From positions 3,596,001 to 3,660,000 of the forward strand of contig JAHBZM010000001.1 in NCBI GenBank assembly GCA_019635435.1: DNA of 64,000 bases, written 5' to 3'. Both the position numbers and the translations under genes were made by a program. Below are positions 60,247 through 64,000 of the stretch, one piece after another; position 1 is the first letter of the stretch; each line of letters starts with the position of its first letter. The stretch is from Ramlibacter sp. Lineage in GTDB: Bacteria; Pseudomonadota; Gammaproteobacteria; Burkholderiales; Burkholderiaceae_C. Below the pieces are notes generated by a model. That model was not told where the DNA came from, searched no databases, and worked only from the letters and a program-made list of their open reading frames with translations.

Positions 60247-61078
60247 CGTCGGGGTTCCAGAGAATGCGTTCGGGGTGTGCGTACAGCGAAAGGTCTTGCC
60301 CGCGCGCAAAGCCGGCCAGCGCCACGCCCGCCTGCTGCGCCACGTCAATGGCCAGGCCGGTCACGCCCGAGACGGCCGCCAACAGCGCCACACCGGCCCG
60401 CGCGGTCTTGCCCACCATCTCGTAGCTGGCCCGGCTGGTGATGACGATGAAGCCTTCGCCCGCCGGCAGGCGCGCGCGCAGCAGCGCTCCCACGAGTTTG
60501 TCCAGCGCGTTGTGCCGGCCCACGTCCTCGCGCACCAGCACCAGTTCGCCATCGGGCCGGGCCCAGCCGGCCGCGTGGGTGGCGCCCGTGGCTTCATGCA
60601 GCGCCTGGCGCGCGCGCAGGGCCTGCAGCGCCGCCACCACCGCCTTGACCTCGAATTGCCGGCCCGTGGTGAGCGGCACGGGCTGGCGCACGGCCTCGGG
60701 CAGGCTCTCGGTGCCACACAGGCCGCAACCGGTGCGCCCGGCCAGCGTGCGGCGCCGCTCCTTCAGCGCGGCAAAGCACTGCGAGGCAATCGTGAGCTGC
60801 ACCGTGATGCCCTGGGCGGACGGGATGACCTCCATGTCATGCACCTCGGCCGCGCTGTGCACCAGGCCCTCGGTCACCGAAAAGCCCAGGGCAAAGTCTT
60901 CCAGGTCCACCGGCGAGGCCAGCATGACGGCGTGCGAGACGCCGTTGTATTCCAGCGCCACGGCCACTTCCTCGGCCACGCAATCCTGCGCATCAAAGCG
61001 CCGCCCCGCGCGCTGGCCGCGCACGGGCACGCTGCGCGTGCCGGGCAGCGGTTGCAGGGGTGCGTCGTGGGGGTGCAT
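60236..61078 (-). CDS. fdhD: Formate dehydrogenase accessory sulfurtransferase FdhD/FdsC
   Basis: 280 residues from the ATG at 61078. The sulfur-relay Cys pair is seen in GCGLCGTE, with VREDVGRHNALDKLVG and TSRASYEMVGKTA following. FdhD passes sulfur from the cysteine desulfurase to the molybdenum cofactor of formate dehydrogenase before its insertion. It lies 19 bases after fdsA and overlaps fdsD. Bases 61079-61097 are the only spacer. Confidence 0.94.
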   Translation of the reverse strand: MHPHDAPLQPLPGTRSVPVRGQRAGRRFDAQDCVAEEVAVALEYNGVSHAVMLASPVDLEDFALGFSVTEGLVHSAAEVHDMEVIPSAQGITVQLTIASQCFAALKERRRTLAGRTGCGLCGTESLPEAVRQPVPLTTGRQFEVKAVVAALQALRARQALHEATGATHAAGWARPDGELVLVREDVGRHNALDKLVGALLRARLPAGEGFIVITSRASYEMVGKTARAGVALLAAVSGVTGLAIDVAQQAGVALAGFARGQDLSLYAHPERILWNPDDGQ

Positions 61079-61097
61079 GGAACAGGCCTGATCGCGG

Positions 61098-63977
61098 CTA
61101 TTTTCCGGCAACCGTGGTCGCCACGGCCTCGGCCGGGCGTGCCGCATCGAGCAGGTGCTGCTGCGCGGCATTGAAGCGCGAGTACGACTTCTGCCAGGCC
61201 GAGGGCTGCGTCACCGGCATCACCTGCACGGCGGTCACCTTGTACTCGGGGCAGTTGGTGGCCCAGTCGGAGCTGTCGGTGGTGATGACGTTGGCGCCCG
61301 ATTCGGGGAAATGGAAGGTGGTGTAGACCACGCCCGGCTGGATGCGTTCGGTCACCGTGGCGCGCAGCACGGTGTCGCCAGCCCGGCTCTGGATGCCGAC
61401 CCAGTCGCCATCGTGGATGCCGCGGTCCTCGGCGTCCTGCGGGTGGATCTCCAGCAGGTCTTCGCTGTGCCACTGGCTGTTGGGGGTGCGCCGGGTCTGC
61501 GCGCCCACGTTGTACTGGCTCAGGATGCGGCCCGTGGTGAGCAGCAGCGGGAACTTGCGCGTGACCTTCTCGTCGCTGGCCACGTACTGCGTGATGATGA
61601 AGCGGCCCTTGCCGCGCACAAAGTGGTCCACGTGCATGATGGCCGTGCCGGCCTCGTCGGTGCTGTCGTTGCAGGGCCACTGCACGCTGCCCAGCCGGTC
61701 GATCTTGTCGTAGGTCACGCCGGCAAAGGTGGGCGTGAGCGCGGCAATCTCGGCCATGATTTCGCTGGGGTGGCCGTAGTGCATGGGGTAGCCCAGCGCA
61801 TTGGACAGCAGTTGCGTGACCTCCCAGTCGGCGTACTGCGCCAGCGGCGCCATGACCTTGCGCACGCGCGAGATGCGCCGCTCGGCATTGGTGAAGGTGC
61901 CGTCCTTCTCAAGAAACGACGAGCCTGGCAGGAACACATGCGCGTACTTGGCCGTCTCGTTGAGGAAGATGTCCTGCACCACGATGCATTCCATGGCCAT
62001 CAGCGCCTTGGCCACATGCTGGGTGTCGGGGTCGGACTGGACGATGTCCTCGCCCTCGCAGTACAGGCCCTTGAAGCTGCCCGACAGCGCCGCGTCAAAC
62101 ATGTTGGGGATGCGCAGGCCCGGCTCGGGATTGAGCGTGACGCCCCAGGCGCCCTCGAACTGGCCGCGCACCGTGCTGTCGGAAATGTGGCGGTAGCCCG
62201 GCAGCTCGTGCGGGAACGAGCCCATGTCACAGCTGCCCTGCACATTGTTCTGGCCGCGCAGCGGGTTCACGCCCACGCCCTCGCGGCCCACGTTGCCCGT
62301 GGCCATGGCCAGGTTGGCAATGCCGATCACCATGGTGGAGCCCTGGGCATGCTCGGTCACACCCAGGCCGTAATAGATGGCCGAGTTGCCCTTGCGGGCG
62401 TACAGGCGCGCCGCGCCGCGCACCAGCTCGGCCGGCACACCGCTCACGGCCTGCATGGCCTCGGGCGAGTTCTCGGGACGCGCCACGAATTCCTTCCACT
62501 GCAGGAAGGACTTTTCGTCGCAGCGCTCGCCGATGTAGCCGCTGGCCAGCAGGCCCTCGGTCACCACCACGTGCGCCAGCGCGGTAATCACGGCCACGTT
62601 GGTGCCCGGCTTGAGCTGCAGGTGGTAGTCGGCCTTGACGTGCGGCGAGTCAACCAGGTCGATCTCGCGCGGGTCCACCACGATCAGCTTGGCGCCCTGG
62701 CGCAGGCGGCGCTTCATGCGCGAGGCAAACACCGGGTGCGCGGCGCTGGGGTTGGCGCCAATCACCATGATGACGTCAGACTTTTCCACGGACTTGAAGG
62801 TCTGCGTGCCGGCCGAGGTGCCATAGGTCTGGCCCAGGCCGTAGCCCGTGGGCGAGTGGCAGACGCGGGCGCAGGTGTCCACGTTGTTGTTGCCAAAGGC
62901 GGCGCGCACCAGCTTCTGCACCAGGTAGGTTTCCTCGTTGGTGCAGCGGCTGGACGTGATGCCACCGATCGAATCCGTGCCATGCGTGCCCTGGATGCGG
63001 CGGAACTCGCTGGCGGCGTAGCCGATGGCTTCGTCCCAGCTCACGGGCTGCCACGGGTCGGTGATCTTCTTGCGGATCATCGGCGTGGTAATGCGGTCCG
63101 GGTGCGTGGCATAGCCCCAGGCAAAGCGGCCCTTGACGCAGGAATGGCCTTCGTTGGCCTTGCCGTCCTTCCACGGCACCATGCGGACCACCTGCTCGCC
63201 CTTCATTTCGGCCTTGAAGCCGCAGCCCACGCCGCAGTAGGCGCAGGTGGTGACCGTGCTGGTCTCGGGGGCACCGAGCTGGATCAGCGATTTTTCCTTG
63301 AGCGAATCGGTCGGGCAGGCCGACACGCAGGCGCCGCAGCTCACGCAGTCGGACGCCATGAAGGGCTCGCCCTGGCCGGCCGACACGCGCGACTCAAAGC
63401 CGCGCCCCTCAATCGTCAGCGCGAACGTGCCCTGGGTTTCCTCGCAGGCGCGCACGCAGCGGTTGCAGACGATGCACTGTGACGGGTCGTAGGTGAAGTA
63501 GGGGTTGGACTCGTCCTTGGCGTCGTCCAGGTGGTTGGCGCCCTTGAAGCCGTAGCGCACCGACTCAACGCCGATCTCGGCGACCATGTCCTGCATTTCA
63601 TTGCGGAAACCATCCACCTTGACCTGCACGCTGGGCGGCATGTCGGACAGGTACAGCTCCATCACGCCCTTGCGCAACTGGTCGAGGCGGGGCGACTGGG
63701 TCACGACCTTCATGCCGGCCTCGACCGGCGTGGTGCACGAGGCCGGGAAGCCCTTGCGGCCCTCCACTTCCACCAGGCACAGGCGGCACGAGCCAAACGG
63801 CTCCAGGCTGTCGGTGGCGCAGAGCTTGGGCACCTTGACGCCCGCCTCCATGGCCGCGCGCATGACCGAGGTGCCCCTGGCCACCGTGACGGGCTTGCCG
63901 TCGATGTCCAGCGTGACCTCTTCGGCCGACTCCCGCCGGGGCGTGCCCCAGTCGGTTTCCTTGAGATGTTCCAGCAT
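61098..63977 (-). CDS. fdsA: NAD-dependent formate dehydrogenase, alpha subunit
   Basis: Catalytic, cytosolic subunit that oxidises formate to CO2 on a bis-MGD molybdenum centre. 959 residues from the ATG at 63977, chosen because AGGAGG lies seven bases upstream; an ATG at 63983 overlaps that site. Residues 20-110 form a [2Fe-2S] NuoG-like domain (CATDSLEPFGSCRLCLVEVE), then ferredoxin-type clusters (CIVCNRCVRACEETQG; CVSCGACVSACPTDS) and a CAYCGVGC cluster; the active-site Cys is at about 373 in RVCHSPTG. The C-terminal molybdopterin dinucleotide-binding domain is complete. Length equals that of C. necator FdsA. Confidence 0.97.
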   Translation of the reverse strand: MLEHLKETDWGTPRRESAEEVTLDIDGKPVTVARGTSVMRAAMEAGVKVPKLCATDSLEPFGSCRLCLVEVEGRKGFPASCTTPVEAGMKVVTQSPRLDQLRKGVMELYLSDMPPSVQVKVDGFRNEMQDMVAEIGVESVRYGFKGANHLDDAKDESNPYFTYDPSQCIVCNRCVRACEETQGTFALTIEGRGFESRVSAGQGEPFMASDCVSCGACVSACPTDSLKEKSLIQLGAPETSTVTTCAYCGVGCGFKAEMKGEQVVRMVPWKDGKANEGHSCVKGRFAWGYATHPDRITTPMIRKKITDPWQPVSWDEAIGYAASEFRRIQGTHGTDSIGGITSSRCTNEETYLVQKLVRAAFGNNNVDTCARVCHSPTGYGLGQTYGTSAGTQTFKSVEKSDVIMVIGANPSAAHPVFASRMKRRLRQGAKLIVVDPREIDLVDSPHVKADYHLQLKPGTNVAVITALAHVVVTEGLLASGYIGERCDEKSFLQWKEFVARPENSPEAMQAVSGVPAELVRGAARLYARKGNSAIYYGLGVTEHAQGSTMVIGIANLAMATGNVGREGVGVNPLRGQNNVQGSCDMGSFPHELPGYRHISDSTVRGQFEGAWGVTLNPEPGLRIPNMFDAALSGSFKGLYCEGEDIVQSDPDTQHVAKALMAMECIVVQDIFLNETAKYAHVFLPGSSFLEKDGTFTNAERRISRVRKVMAPLAQYADWEVTQLLSNALGYPMHYGHPSEIMAEIAALTPTFAGVTYDKIDRLGSVQWPCNDSTDEAGTAIMHVDHFVRGKGRFIITQYVASDEKVTRKFPLLLTTGRILSQYNVGAQTRRTPNSQWHSEDLLEIHPQDAEDRGIHDGDWVGIQSRAGDTVLRATVTERIQPGVVYTTFHFPESGANVITTDSSDWATNCPEYKVTAVQVMPVTQPSAWQKSYSRFNAAQQHLLDAARPAEAVATTVAGK

Positions 63978-63979
63978 GG

Positions 63980-64000
63980 TCATGCCTCCTGTTGTGGCAG
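63980..64000 (-). CDS. fdsB: Probable 3' end of fdsB
   Basis: Six codons and a TGA at 63980-63982 (reading LPQQEA) in the position expected for the end of the FdsB (diaphorase) subunit, two bases upstream of fdsA. The AGGAGG of fdsA lies within it. Too short to identify on its own; the call rests on gene order. Confidence 0.5.
   Translation of the reverse strand: MPQQEA

Noticed and set aside
61155..63482. 775-codon open frame on the plus strand opposite fdsA
   Set aside because: Shadow of fdsA created by high third-position G+C; composition is not protein-like.
1..64000. CRISPR arrays, insertion sequences or prophage genes
   Set aside because: No regularly spaced direct repeats, transposase, integrase or phage structural genes were seen anywhere in the window.

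Overview
The window is a continuous stretch of a high-G+C betaproteobacterial chromosome, most likely from the family Comamonadaceae (Burkholderiales). The basis is the overall gene set (E. coli-type ArgG, extended TrpRS, FdsBA-FdhD-FdsD formate dehydrogenase, pepN next to fbp), the base composition, and a family of roughly 55-60 bp dispersed repeats of the kind scattered through that family. No IS element, integrase, phage gene or CRISPR array is visible. The left edge cuts an anti-sigma factor and the right edge cuts fdsB.

Layout. 1-802: anti-sigma/ECF sigma pair (minus). 956-2628: ppnP and argG. 2662-3783: unknown exported protein (minus). 4063-5297: a refractile-body (R-body) type operon with three RebB-like proteins and a small acidic leader protein. 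5321-6394: murB (minus). 6449-9685: tightly overlapping yajQ, retropepsin-like protease, MFS exporter and LMW phosphatase. 9720-14108: minus-strand run of ridA-like, plsY, ybaK, aldo/keto reductase and acyl-CoA synthetase. 14135-18894: hydrolase, prfB with its programmed frameshift, and pepN. 18931-20528: an A+T-richer two-gene cassette (ABC-type ATPase plus small unknown protein) wedged between pepN and fbp. 20533-21694: fbp, tRNA-Thr and its terminator. 21934-28150: lipoprotein, a pair of exported esterases (tannase-like and PHB-depolymerase-like), and a large unknown protein with a proline-rich tail.

28339-36768: small unknown protein, SapC-like protein, DUF21/CBS protein, apaH, rhlE, a degenerate signalling protein behind a cluster of palindromes, ypfJ, pcp and a GST. 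36862-41264: PHP phosphatase, EamA transporter, YciO-type protein, site-2 protease and trpS. 41356-43337: response regulator and histidine kinase converging with overlap. 43403-47284: transglutaminase-like protein, tRNA-Ser beside serS, a VOC protein and a PLP dehydratase. 47281-48743: ispH and fkpB in one operon with the dehydratase. 48788-53132: radC, Smr protein, truncated haemoglobin and an FtsX-type permease. 53348-59911: a 2187-residue two-partner-secretion exoprotein. 60007-64000: fdsD, fdhD, fdsA and the tail of fdsB.

Most of the window is housekeeping. The points that stand out are the ATPase cassette between pepN and fbp, the R-body operon, and at least seven copies of one repeat family. 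Three clear copies sit in frame inside enzyme genes (two in the acyl-CoA synthetase, one in pepN), so that they appear to add peptide segments to working enzymes.
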